From contig NZ_JALKFZ020000003.1 in the NCBI RefSeq assembly GCF_023243075.1, positions 124,001 through 188,000 on the forward strand: a stretch of 64,000 nt of DNA, read 5' to 3'. Source of the stretch: Frankia sp. AiPa1. GTDB taxonomy: Bacteria; Actinomycetota; Actinomycetes; Frankiales; Frankiaceae. The position numbers and the translations under genes were made by a program. The notes under the pieces are model-generated. The model did not search any database. It was not told the origin of the DNA and saw nothing but the letters and a program-made list of their open reading frames with translations. Below are positions 42,697-50,248 of this stretch, one piece after another. Positions within the stretch are counted from its first letter, which is position 1, and every line of letters starts with the position of its first letter.

Positions 42697-44132
42697 CGGC
42701 CCTGGCCGGCGTCGACCGGGTCTGGCATGAACGTTCCCGTGAAGTCGTCAGCGTCGCTGAGGCCTTCGGGCGCGGCCTCCGCGTCGAGGTTGCCATCGGC
42801 GGTATGGCCATCGGCGGTATGGCTAGCCGCGGCGTGGCTGGCAGCTGAGTGGTCGGTAGCAGCGTCCTGGGTATCTGCGGCGGCGACGGACCCGCTGGCG
42901 GCGATGTCGGCCAGATGGTCGCCGACGGGCTGGCCAGCGAGCAGCCTCGCGAGGCGCCCGCTCAGCTGCTGCCAGCTCCATGCGGTGCGCATCCACTCTC
43001 GGCCGGCGAGGCCCATGCGGGCGGCGCGGTCGGGATCGTCGAGCAGGTCGACGACGGCGCGGGTCACCGCGTCGACCCTGCGTCCGTCGACGATCGTGCC
43101 GGTACGGCCGGGCAGGACGACGTCGGGGGCGCCGCCCTGGGCACCGGTGATCACCGGCAGGCCGCTGGCGGCGCCTTCCAGCGAGGACAGGCCGAGCCCT
43201 TCCAGGTCCAGACCGAGCCACCGGGTGCGTGACGGCATGGCGAACACGTTGGCGGCGTCGAGGTAGGCGGGCAGCGTCTCCTCGGATACCGCGCCGGTGA
43301 AGTGGACCTCGTCGGCCACTCCCGCCCGCCGGGCCAGCCGTCGCAGCCGGTCCTCGGCCGGACCATGGCCGACCAGCAGCAGCCTGGCTCCCGGGTGGCG
43401 TCGTCGCACGGTCGGCCAGCCGCGGATCAGCATGTCCTGGCCCTTGCGGGGCACCATCCGGGCCACGCAGATGACGACCGGGCGGTCCGACCAGCCAAGC
43501 GTCCGACGGATCTCGTCCCCGCCCGATCCCGGCCGGAACCGGTCGACGTCCACGCCGCCGGTGAGCCGTGCCAGGGCGGTGCCGTTCGGGGCGACCGAAG
43601 CCAGCCGGCGTCGGGTGAACGAGGTCAGATAGGTGAGCACGTCGGCGCGAGCGGCGCAGGCCCGCACCAGCGACCAGCCGACGGGAAGTCGCGACCAGGC
43701 GACCTCGTGCCCATGGCTGGACGACACCACATGGCGCACCCCCGCCTCGCGCAACAGCGGCGCGAGCAGCCCGAACGGCGTCGAGGTGGGAAACCAGGCG
43801 GCCTCGCACCCCTCGGAGCGGGCCAGGTCCCGCAGCACCCGCCGGGACCGCGGCGAGGTCAGCACCCTTTCGTCGACACGGACCACGGGGAACGGCAAGG
43901 TGCGGTCGAACTCGTCGGCACCCGGGGCCGTCGGCGCGACGACGATCACTCGGTCGGAGGGCAGTCCAGCGGTGAGATGACAGGCAAATGTCTGGATGCC
44001 GCCGAGCACCGGCGGGAACTTGTCCGCGACCACCAGGGTCCGCGGTATCTCGACGCCTCGCGACGCCTTGGGATGCAGGCGGCAGGCGTCGGCCTGTGTG
44101 ACAGGTTGCGACGGCAGTCGGCGACCATCCAT
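42693..44132 (-). CDS. GT4 glycosyltransferase, PimB-like
   Basis: The approximately 479-residue GT-B enzyme has an N-terminal acceptor domain (RTLVVADKFPPVLGGIQTFACHLTAGL, SSSHGHEVAWSR) and a C-terminal donor domain with ICVARMVPRKGQDMLIRGW, LLLVGHGPAEDRLRRLA and FAMPSRTRWLGLDLEGLGLSSLEGA. That last segment is the E-x7-E type signature seen in mycobacterial PimB, which adds mannose from GDP-mannose to phosphatidylinositol mannoside. The C-terminus has about 70 extra residues with ASHTADGHTADG repeats. ATG 44132 is one possible start and GTG 44204 another; neither has a ribosome site. It is operonic with the flippase-like gene. Confidence 0.85.
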   Translation of the reverse strand: MDGRRLPSQPVTQADACRLHPKASRGVEIPRTLVVADKFPPVLGGIQTFACHLTAGLPSDRVIVVAPTAPGADEFDRTLPFPVVRVDERVLTSPRSRRVLRDLARSEGCEAAWFPTSTPFGLLAPLLREAGVRHVVSSSHGHEVAWSRLPVGWSLVRACAARADVLTYLTSFTRRRLASVAPNGTALARLTGGVDVDRFRPGSGGDEIRRTLGWSDRPVVICVARMVPRKGQDMLIRGWPTVRRRHPGARLLLVGHGPAEDRLRRLARRAGVADEVHFTGAVSEETLPAYLDAANVFAMPSRTRWLGLDLEGLGLSSLEGAASGLPVITGAQGGAPDVVLPGRTGTIVDGRRVDAVTRAVVDLLDDPDRAARMGLAGREWMRTAWSWQQLSGRLARLLAGQPVGDHLADIAASGSVAAADTQDAATDHSAASHAAASHTADGHTADGNLDAEAAPEGLSDADDFTGTFMPDPVDAGQGR

Positions 44133-44639
44133 GAGGGGAGATGATGACAGGCGGCCGATGTGCGCCGGATGAGTGCCGCGCACCAGATGGTGAGTGCGGC
44201 GCACCGGATAGCGGCGAGCGCTGACAGTGTCGTGCTGTACCGGTGGGGTGTCGATGTTGTCGTTGCGCGGCCTGCGGCGCGCGGGTCGCGGGGTCGCGGT
44301 TAGGCGTGCGCCGGGCGGTTGGCCGGCATCGCGACGAGTTCGCGGGGTCTGCCTGGATGCCTCCGGCTTCTCAAAGCGAGGGGGTGGTGTCCGCAGGTTG
44401 GGTTCCCGTAGCTGGTGGGTAGGCAGGACTCGGATTGGGACGCCAGGGGCGGGGCGGCGCGCCCGGTGGAAGGGAGGCAGCCCCGGTGGCCCCTGGCGGG
44501 CCTCGCGGTTCCTGGCAGGTCCGGTGACTGTGGGGCGGTCCGGTGGCTGTGGGGTGGCTCAGGCGGAGCCAGAGGCCGCATCGGTGGGACGGGGGCGACC
44601 AGGTAGCGCCGAAACGACGTGGATGGATCGAGGGGTGAC
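44133..44639. other. intergenic region with short repeats
   Basis: No gene is supported in this 507-base stretch; the open frames on both strands show no family features. It contains scattered gcaccggat/gtgcgccggat repeats near 44157-44215 and a 19-bp tandem repeat at 44518-44555. The promoter of the glycosyltransferase and that of the DinB-type gene are probably here. Confidence 0.45.
44518..44555. repeat. two 19-bp tandem repeats
   Basis: ggtccggtgactgtggggc (44518-44536) is followed directly by ggtccggtggctgtggggt (44537-44555), 17 of 19 bases identical, about 85 bases before the DinB-type gene. Confidence 0.75.
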
Positions 44640-45299
44640 ATGGCGCCGAAGGGGGCAGCGCTCATGGTGAGCAGCACGTTGAGTGTCACGGAACGTCGGG
44701 AATGGCTGGACTGGGCGATGGATGTCTTCGACATCCAGGTCCGCGCGGTGCCCGAAGATGCCTGGGACGCGCCGACTCCCTGTCGGGACTGGAACGTCCG
44801 CGCGCTGGTCAACCATCTCACCGTCGAGCATCTCTGGGTTCCGCCGCTGCTGGCCGGCCTGACCCGCGAGGACATCGGCCGACGGTTCGACGGCGACCAG
44901 CTCGGCGCCGACCCGGTCGCCCGGTGGAGCGCCACCGCGCGGCGCTCCCGCGCGGCCTGGAATCGGCCGGATGTCTGGTCGGCGAACCCGGTGCTCTCGT
45001 TCGGTCCCACCCCCGCGGACGAGTACGCCTTCCAGCTCACCGCCGACCTGCTTCTGCACGGCTGGGACCTGGCCCGTGCGGTCGACGAGGCCGGTCGCCT
45101 GCCTGGTGACAGCACGTCGGCCCGGACGGTCGGCAGCAACCGCGGACTCGTGCACTGGGTTCATGCCACCCTCGCCCGTCAGATCGACGCGTGGCGGGTC
45201 GTCGGCATCTTCGCCGAGCCGGTCACGGTACCCGCCTACGCCGACGAGTGGACCAGGTTGATCGCTCTGTCCGGACGCTCTCCGCACTGGCGCCCGTAG
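44640..45299 (+). CDS. mycothiol-dependent maleylpyruvate isomerase family (DinB-like) protein
   Basis: The 219-residue protein belongs to the DinB/MDMPI family (TIGR03086 type), with APTPCRDWNVRALVNHLTVEHLWVPP near the N-terminus. TADLLLHGWDLARAVDE is in the middle; these histidines form the metal site where mycothiol is expected to bind. Members use mycothiol for isomerisation or detoxification; the specific substrate is unknown. It fits the presence of mscR in the same window. ATG 44640 (GAGGGG upstream) and ATG 44664 (GGGGG upstream) are both plausible starts. It is convergent with the PP2C phosphatase gene. Confidence 0.87.
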   Translation: MAPKGAALMVSSTLSVTERREWLDWAMDVFDIQVRAVPEDAWDAPTPCRDWNVRALVNHLTVEHLWVPPLLAGLTREDIGRRFDGDQLGADPVARWSATARRSRAAWNRPDVWSANPVLSFGPTPADEYAFQLTADLLLHGWDLARAVDEAGRLPGDSTSARTVGSNRGLVHWVHATLARQIDAWRVVGIFAEPVTVPAYADEWTRLIALSGRSPHWRP

Positions 45300-45394
45300 C
45301 GACTCCTGGCGGGTCTGGTCGCGCAGCCGCCGCGGCGGTCTGTCCAGCGTCGACCTCCCCGGCCCGGGAGTGGCCAGTCGCCAGTGACCTGTCG

Positions 45395-46540
45395 TCAGTC
45401 GGCGGCCGTGCGGGCGGCGGGCGCGGCAGCGCCGGGCGAGATCGACGAGACGGGGGGAAGTGGGAGAGAGGGGCGGCGTTCGGCGAGCAGGACGGCGAGG
45501 TCATCGTGCAGTTCGCCGCCAGCATGGATGTTCAGGGCAGCGGTGAGCCGGTCGAGGGCCTCCTCCTGGCCGCCGCCACGCAGCAGGCCGAGATGCTCGT
45601 CAAGGTCGAAGAACTGGCCGCGGGCGTCGCGGGCTTCGATCAGACCGTCGGTGAACAGCAGCAGGCGGTCACCGACCTCCCAGGACGCCTTCGTGACGGT
45701 GAACTGCTCCGCCAGGCCAAGGGGTGGGCTGGGGGAACGCAGCGTGAGGGTGTGGGCGCTTCCCGTCGGCGATATCAGTCGCGGTGGGTGATGGCCGGCG
45801 GAGCACATCCCGAGCCGGCCGTCGGGGTGAATGTCCAGCACAAGCGCGGTGACGAAGTCCTCGGGCCCCGCCTCGCGCAGTACCGAGCGGGCACACGCCG
45901 AGGCGACCTGCTCGGGGTCGAGCCAGGTGACCGCGGCTTCTCGGAAGGCGCCGAGCACCACCGAGGCGAGGCGCACCGCGGGTAATCCCTTGCCCCGGAC
46001 ATCCCCGATGATGACCCGGATGCCGTGCGCGGTGGGCACGACCTCGTAGAGATCCCCGCCGACGGATGCCTCCCGCGCGGCGGACAGGTAGCGGGCGGCG
46101 AAACCGGCGCCGTCCAGCCGGTCGGGCACCGCCGGCAACAGCGCCCGCTGCGCGACCTCGGCCACGGCCTGGACGCGATGCAGTTTGGAGCGCTGCCGCT
46201 CACGGCACACGCAGATACAGACGGCAATCGCTGCCTGGACGGCGATCAGGATGATCGCGGCGATGTGCTGCCCGGTGCCGAACCGGTCGTCCCACAGACC
46301 CGACAGAATCCCCAGCATCACCGTCACCGCACCGACGCCGGCGGTGATGAGCGGCGGACAGGCGGCGGCGAGGATCAGCGGCCCGAGGCCGAAATACCCG
46401 GCGAGCGCCACGTGGGAGAAGACGTCGGCGAGCAGGGCGCCGAGAAGCACGGCTCCACCGAGAACGACGAACGCGAGGTTATCGGCCCGCTCGCCCGGGG
46501 CAAGCAGAGCGCCAGGGGTGTCCGTCCGGACAGTTCGCAT
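45395..46540 (-). CDS. membrane PP2C/SpoIIE-type serine phosphatase
   Basis: The 381-residue protein has four to five membrane segments in its first 120 residues (LAFVVLGGAVLLGALLADVF, GLGPLILAAACPPLITAGVG, IAAIILIAVQAAIAVCICVC), then a linker helix and a SpoIIE/RsbU phosphatase domain. The phosphatase domain has ASVGGDLYEVVP (metal-binding Asp), VIIGDVRGKGLPAVRLASVV, CSAGHHPPRLIS, and LLLFTDGLIEARDARGQFFD with the terminal ELHDDLAVLLAERR. It probably dephosphorylates an anti-anti-sigma factor in a stress or sporulation signalling switch. No sensor domain other than the membrane part, and no anti-sigma partner, is adjacent. Confidence 0.9.
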   Translation of the reverse strand: MRTVRTDTPGALLAPGERADNLAFVVLGGAVLLGALLADVFSHVALAGYFGLGPLILAAACPPLITAGVGAVTVMLGILSGLWDDRFGTGQHIAAIILIAVQAAIAVCICVCRERQRSKLHRVQAVAEVAQRALLPAVPDRLDGAGFAARYLSAAREASVGGDLYEVVPTAHGIRVIIGDVRGKGLPAVRLASVVLGAFREAAVTWLDPEQVASACARSVLREAGPEDFVTALVLDIHPDGRLGMCSAGHHPPRLISPTGSAHTLTLRSPSPPLGLAEQFTVTKASWEVGDRLLLFTDGLIEARDARGQFFDLDEHLGLLRGGGQEEALDRLTAALNIHAGGELHDDLAVLLAERRPSLPLPPVSSISPGAAAPAARTAAD

Positions 46541-46642
46541 GGGTCATTGTCTCGAGACGACCAGGCGTTCGGCCATACACCCTGGCAGGACGTCTGGAAG
46601 GTCACCGTGATCTGACCATATGGTCACCTCTGGCGGAGGGGG

Positions 46643-48202
46643 TCAGCCGGCACGCGCCACCCGTTGCCCGGGATGAAAGCGCTGCCATTGTTCGCTGGCC
46701 TCGAGCTGCGCGGCCAGCGAGATCAGGTGTGATTCGGCGGTCGCCGGGCCCATGAGCTGGGCGCCCACCGGCAGGCCCGCGGGGGTGAATCCGGCCGGGA
46801 CGTTCACCGCCGGCCAGCCGAGCACGTTCCACGGCCAGGCGAACGGGCAGGCGGCCACGATCGCCTGGTCGGTGGCCCAGTTCGTGTCGCGGTTGAGCTC
46901 GCCGACGCGCGGCGGTGGTGTCGCCGTGGTCGGGGCGAGCAGGATGTCCACCTTGCGGAAGATTCGGCCGATGTTGAGCCGGGCCAGCGGCTCGGCCGCA
47001 CGGGCCAGCGGGAGCAGCGGGCGCAGGAGCCGGCCGGTGCGGGCGTTCGCGAGCGTGCGCGCGTCCAGCAGGGACGGGTCGGGCACCCGGCCGGACCAGT
47101 CGCGGATGCCGTCCATCGACCGCGGCAAGAAGATTGCGCCGAGAAGTCCGTAGGCCGGTTCGGCCGGGATGACCTCGTGTCCGAGCCGCGCGAGTGCCTC
47201 GGCGATCCGCTCCACCCCGGCCCTTACCGCCGGGTCGAGCCGTGCCGGCATCCCGCTGTATGGGCGGTGCAGCGACAGGCCGATCCGCAGCCGGGGCGGT
47301 GGGTGCCCGGCCGCGGCGAGGAACGTCTCCGGGGGTTCGGGTGGACGGTCCCGATCGATCGGCAGACTGCCGGACAGCGCGTCGAGCAGCAGCGCGCCGT
47401 CGGCGACCGTCCTGGTCAGTGGACCGAAAACGGTCAGCCCATTGAACTGCTCGCGGACCGGCGCACTGGAGATCCGTCCACGCCGGGGCTTGATGCCGAC
47501 CAGATGGGTCCAGGCTGCCGGGATGCGCACCGAACCCGCGCCGTCCGAGCCGATCGCGCCCGGCACCAGCCCCGCCGCGACCGCCGCCGCCGCACCGCCG
47601 GACGATCCGCCTGGAGAATGGTCCAGATCCCACGGGTTGCGGGTCACTCCGAACGCCTGACCCTCGGTGAAGGGCCACTGGCCGAACTCGGGGGTGTTCG
47701 TCTTGCCGACAATGATCGCGCCCGCGGCCTTCAGCCGCCGCACCATCTCGCTGTCCCGGGCCACGGGTGCGAACTCACCCATCGCGCCGAATGCTGTCGG
47801 CAGCCCGGCGATGTCCGTGTCATCCTTGATCGCGATGGGGACGCCTAGCAGTGGTCGATGAGGTCGGTGGCCGGCCTGCGCCGCCGCCGCGAGTGCGCCG
47901 TCGGCGGCCGCGGCCTCCTCCAGCGCCTCGCGTGGCCGGATCCGGCGAAAGGCGTTCAGCGTCGACTGAGTTGCCTCGATCCGGCCGAGCGCCGCTTCCA
48001 CCAGCTCCCGCGAGGTGACCTCGCCTCGTGCGAGGCGGGCAGCGAGTGCCGCCACGCCCTCCAGGCCATCGGAGCTGTGGGACGTCACACCATCAGGACC
48101 GGTGCCGGGCGGGCCGGCGCCGCGCGACCCCGTGTCGTGTGGGCCCGCGCGCTGGGCGTCAGCGTCGTCGGGGTTCATGAGGGCTCGTTGCACGTCGGAC
48201 AT
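46643..48202 (-). CDS. amidase signature enzyme
   Basis: The 519-residue amidase-signature hydrolase has the catalytic triad in place: lysine in GVPIAIKDDTDIAG, the cis-serine in HSPGGSSGGAAAAVAAGL, and the nucleophilic serine in IGSDGAGSVRIPAAWTHLVGIKP. The usual GSDTGGS is GSDGAGS here. KTNTPEFGQWPFTEGQAFG and the C-terminal AVNVPAGFTPAGLPVGAQLMG are also typical. Members hydrolyse amides of varied small substrates; this one cannot be assigned. ATG 48202 follows GGGGTGG; alternatives at 48235 and 48178 are in frame. It stands alone. Confidence 0.9.
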   Translation of the reverse strand: MSDVQRALMNPDDADAQRAGPHDTGSRGAGPPGTGPDGVTSHSSDGLEGVAALAARLARGEVTSRELVEAALGRIEATQSTLNAFRRIRPREALEEAAAADGALAAAAQAGHRPHRPLLGVPIAIKDDTDIAGLPTAFGAMGEFAPVARDSEMVRRLKAAGAIIVGKTNTPEFGQWPFTEGQAFGVTRNPWDLDHSPGGSSGGAAAAVAAGLVPGAIGSDGAGSVRIPAAWTHLVGIKPRRGRISSAPVREQFNGLTVFGPLTRTVADGALLLDALSGSLPIDRDRPPEPPETFLAAAGHPPPRLRIGLSLHRPYSGMPARLDPAVRAGVERIAEALARLGHEVIPAEPAYGLLGAIFLPRSMDGIRDWSGRVPDPSLLDARTLANARTGRLLRPLLPLARAAEPLARLNIGRIFRKVDILLAPTTATPPPRVGELNRDTNWATDQAIVAACPFAWPWNVLGWPAVNVPAGFTPAGLPVGAQLMGPATAESHLISLAAQLEASEQWQRFHPGQRVARAG

Positions 48203-48661
48203 CAGCCACCCCCTGCCAGCCGCTGCCTCGGCCATCGTGGGCTGCGGTCGGGCCTGCTCTCGAACCGTAACCGACGTCAGGCCGCCCGGACCGGACCCGG
48301 TACAGTACCTCGCCCATTGTCTATCGCGTGGCCGGATGTATGGGTTGGCGAGGAGTTTGCCACGGAGACGACTCGCATCGTGTCTGTATTGCACCGATAT
48401 GTAGGTCTATGTCCGTGGGATCTGCGGCGTAGTGGTGCACCACCCCACCCACATCGTGTTATCAACATCGATGACGGGGTACCGCCGCCCGGAGAACGGA
48501 CAGTGAACTCTTTCCGTGCCGCAAGCCAGGTTCGTCAAGCCGGGCGCCCGGGCGGGATGAATGGTGGGGCTCCGCACCAGACAAGGACGTCGAGGCCGAA
48601 CAGTACGTCGATACCAGACAGCCCTCAGGACCAGGACGACCGAACGAGAGGAACCACGACG
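48203..48661. other. divergent intergenic region of lower GC content
   Basis: These 459 bases separate the amidase gene from a divergent gene. The middle (about 48310-48480) is less GC-rich than its surroundings and probably contains the promoters. No gene with recognisable features is present. Confidence 0.4.
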
Positions 48662-49414
48662 ATGTCAGCGGACCCGAACCCGGCGGCGCCCGATCCCACG
48701 CTGATCGCCCCGCTGGACGGCTCGCGGCCCACGACCCCTCCGCTCCCTCCGCCGACACCGCCGACCGCCGCTTCGGTCGGTGTCCCGTCCACCGACAGCG
48801 CTCCCGAACCATCCTCGCCCGGACCTGGTGCACCTGTTCTCGGGGCAGCCGAGCCGGTGACAGAGCCCAAGGCTGGCGGCGACAAGGCTGGCGGCGACAA
48901 GGCTGCCAGCGACGAGGCTGCCAGCGACGAGCCCGCTCACGACGTGGCCGCCGAGGGCGAGACCGCGGATGTGACGGGTGACGAGGTGGGGGGTGGCGCG
49001 AACGGTCGTGACCGCGTGGCCTCCGGCACCGCGGAGGTGCGTCAGCGGGTGACCGGTGCGGCGCAGGCGCTCGCACCGCATCTGGGCGCGGCCGCGGGGC
49101 GCACCCGCGAGGCAGCGGGTAAGGTTGCCGGCACTGTACGCGACAAGGCTGCGGACAATACGCGGCTGGCTGCCGCCAGCGCCCGCACGATCGACGCTCG
49201 CGACCGAGCCCTCGGCACGGCACTTGAGCGTCTGGCGCAGCATCCGCAGGCCAGCGCCGCGGCGGAGAAGGCTGTGGCCACTAGTGGGAAGGCCGCCCGT
49301 TCCGCCGGACAGCGGGCGCGCGGCAACCCGCGGGCCACCGGTGGCGTGGTGGCGGGAGTCGTCGTGCTGTCCCTGATCAGACGAGCACGGCGGCGTAGGC
49401 GCAAGGCGGACTGA
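48662..49414 (+). CDS. alanine-rich helical protein with a C-terminal membrane anchor
   Basis: The 250-residue protein was not recognised as a known enzyme. Residues 1-75 are Pro/Ser/Thr-rich. Next come KAGGDKAGGDKAASDEAASDE repeats, from four 15-bp tandem repeats. A long amphipathic helical region follows (AEVRQRVTGAAQALAPHLGA, GKVAGTVRDKAADNTRLAAA, ALERLAQHPQASAAAEKAVA). The C-terminus has a short hydrophobic segment (GGVVAGVVVLSLI) followed by RRARRRRRK. Such proteins resemble YtxH/DUF3618-type stress proteins. GAGAGGA precedes ATG 48662. It is upstream of a GlsB-type stress protein on the same strand, which supports a stress role. Confidence 0.7.
   Translation: MSADPNPAAPDPTLIAPLDGSRPTTPPLPPPTPPTAASVGVPSTDSAPEPSSPGPGAPVLGAAEPVTEPKAGGDKAGGDKAASDEAASDEPAHDVAAEGETADVTGDEVGGGANGRDRVASGTAEVRQRVTGAAQALAPHLGAAAGRTREAAGKVAGTVRDKAADNTRLAAASARTIDARDRALGTALERLAQHPQASAAAEKAVATSGKAARSAGQRARGNPRATGGVVAGVVVLSLIRRARRRRRKAD
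48869..48928 (+). repeat. four 15-bp tandem repeats in the alanine-rich protein gene
   Basis: aaggctggcggcgac (48869-48883 and 48884-48898) is followed by aaggctgccagcgac and gaggctgccagcgac, together encoding KAGGD, KAGGD, KAASD and EAASD. Confidence 0.85.
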
Positions 49415-49532
49415 CCGGACAGGCCCCTCATCCGGCGCCATCACCGGCCCTACCGCGGAAATCTGAAATAGAGTGTTTGTCGCCCGGGTCGCCGGGAATG
49501 AATGGACCAGTCGCCTCGGCAGGGAGAATGAA

Positions 49533-49838
49533 ATGGTCACATTCATTGTCGTCATGATTCTGCTCGGACTGGTCGCCGGCGCTGTTGCGCGGGTGGTGCT
49601 TCCCGGGCCCGATCCGATCGGCATTCTCGGAACCATCATCGTCGGCGTCATCGGTTCTTTTGTCGGTGGCTTTCTCGGCTATGTTCTGTTCAACAAGGAC
49701 GTGGGTGAGGGCGCTCTGCAGCCGGCCGGTATCATCGGTTCGATCATCGGCGCCATCATCGTGCTGCTGATCTGGCGGAACGTGGGCACCGGCCACAGCC
49801 GCTCGCGTGGCCGCAGCCGGCGCTACGCCCGCCGGTAA
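49533..49838 (+). CDS. GlsB/YeaQ/YmgE family stress-response membrane protein
   Basis: The 101-residue protein has three hydrophobic, glycine-rich membrane segments: TFIVVMILLGLVAGAVARVV, GILGTIIVGVIGSFVGGFLG and GIIGSIIGAIIVLLIW. This is the classic transglycosylase-associated (GlsB/YeaQ) pattern, ending in a basic tail. The family is induced by general stress in many bacteria, with an unclear mechanism. ATG 49533 follows AGGGAGA; an upstream ATG in the same frame (49473) is not needed. A strong palindrome follows at 49920-49947. Confidence 0.92.
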   Translation: MVTFIVVMILLGLVAGAVARVVLPGPDPIGILGTIIVGVIGSFVGGFLGYVLFNKDVGEGALQPAGIIGSIIGAIIVLLIWRNVGTGHSRSRGRSRRYARR

Positions 49839-49919
49839 CCGACCCGGCGTCGGTCACGGCGACACCGACAGGTGATCCCCGGGACTGCCGAGCTCTCCAC
49901 GGCGGTCGCGAGTGGTCGT

Positions 49920-49947
49920 CGGTAGGAACCAGATCTGGTTCCTACCG
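49920..49947. terminator. 28-bp perfect palindrome, probable bidirectional terminator
   Basis: The left arm cggtaggaaccaga and right arm tctggttcctaccg are exact complements and meet at an AGATCT centre. It lies 82 bases after the GlsB stop and between convergent genes. It could also be a protein-binding site. Confidence 0.6.
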
Positions 49948-50120
49948 GCTACCCCCGCGGCCGCCGTTGTCATGTCCGGTATGCGGTCAAAGCCGACCTG
50001 CCGTGACGAGATAATGTGCGTCGGTGACCGGCCGCGTCGAGTGCAGAACGGCGCCGTCATGATCCAGTCTCACGTCGAGGCCCGACGGTGGCTTCAGATC
50101 CTTCATCCTTTTCATCGAAC

Positions 50121-50160
50121 TCTGGCTGGAATATGAAAGTTCTGGCGTGGATATGAAAGT
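50121..50160. repeat. two 20-bp tandem repeats
   Basis: tctggctggaatatgaaagt (50121-50140) is followed directly by tctggcgtggatatgaaagt (50141-50160); 17 of 20 positions match. They are AT-richer than the surroundings and lie about 90 bases beyond the MscS stop codon. Confidence 0.8.
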
Positions 50161-50248
50161 CGCGCAATGACCCGCCGGCGCGTGGCGGACGCGCTGGAAC
50201 CAGCCCGGCACACAACGCGGCGGGCCCGGGAGACGGCCACGTCGCGCA

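Larger units (their letters stand above)
49839..50248. other. convergent intergenic region with a palindrome and tandem repeats
   Basis: This 410-base region lies between the GlsB gene and the convergent MscS gene. It holds the 28-bp palindrome (49920-49947) and the 20-bp tandem repeats (50121-50160). Short open frames here show no family features. Confidence 0.5.

Noticed and set aside
44227..44670. 147-residue open frame on the + strand
   Set aside because: It runs into the start of the DinB-type gene in another frame, is Gly/Trp/Arg-rich and matches no family.
50010..50015. GATAAT as a -10 promoter element
   Set aside because: No acceptable -35 lies at the right distance and no gene follows on that strand.
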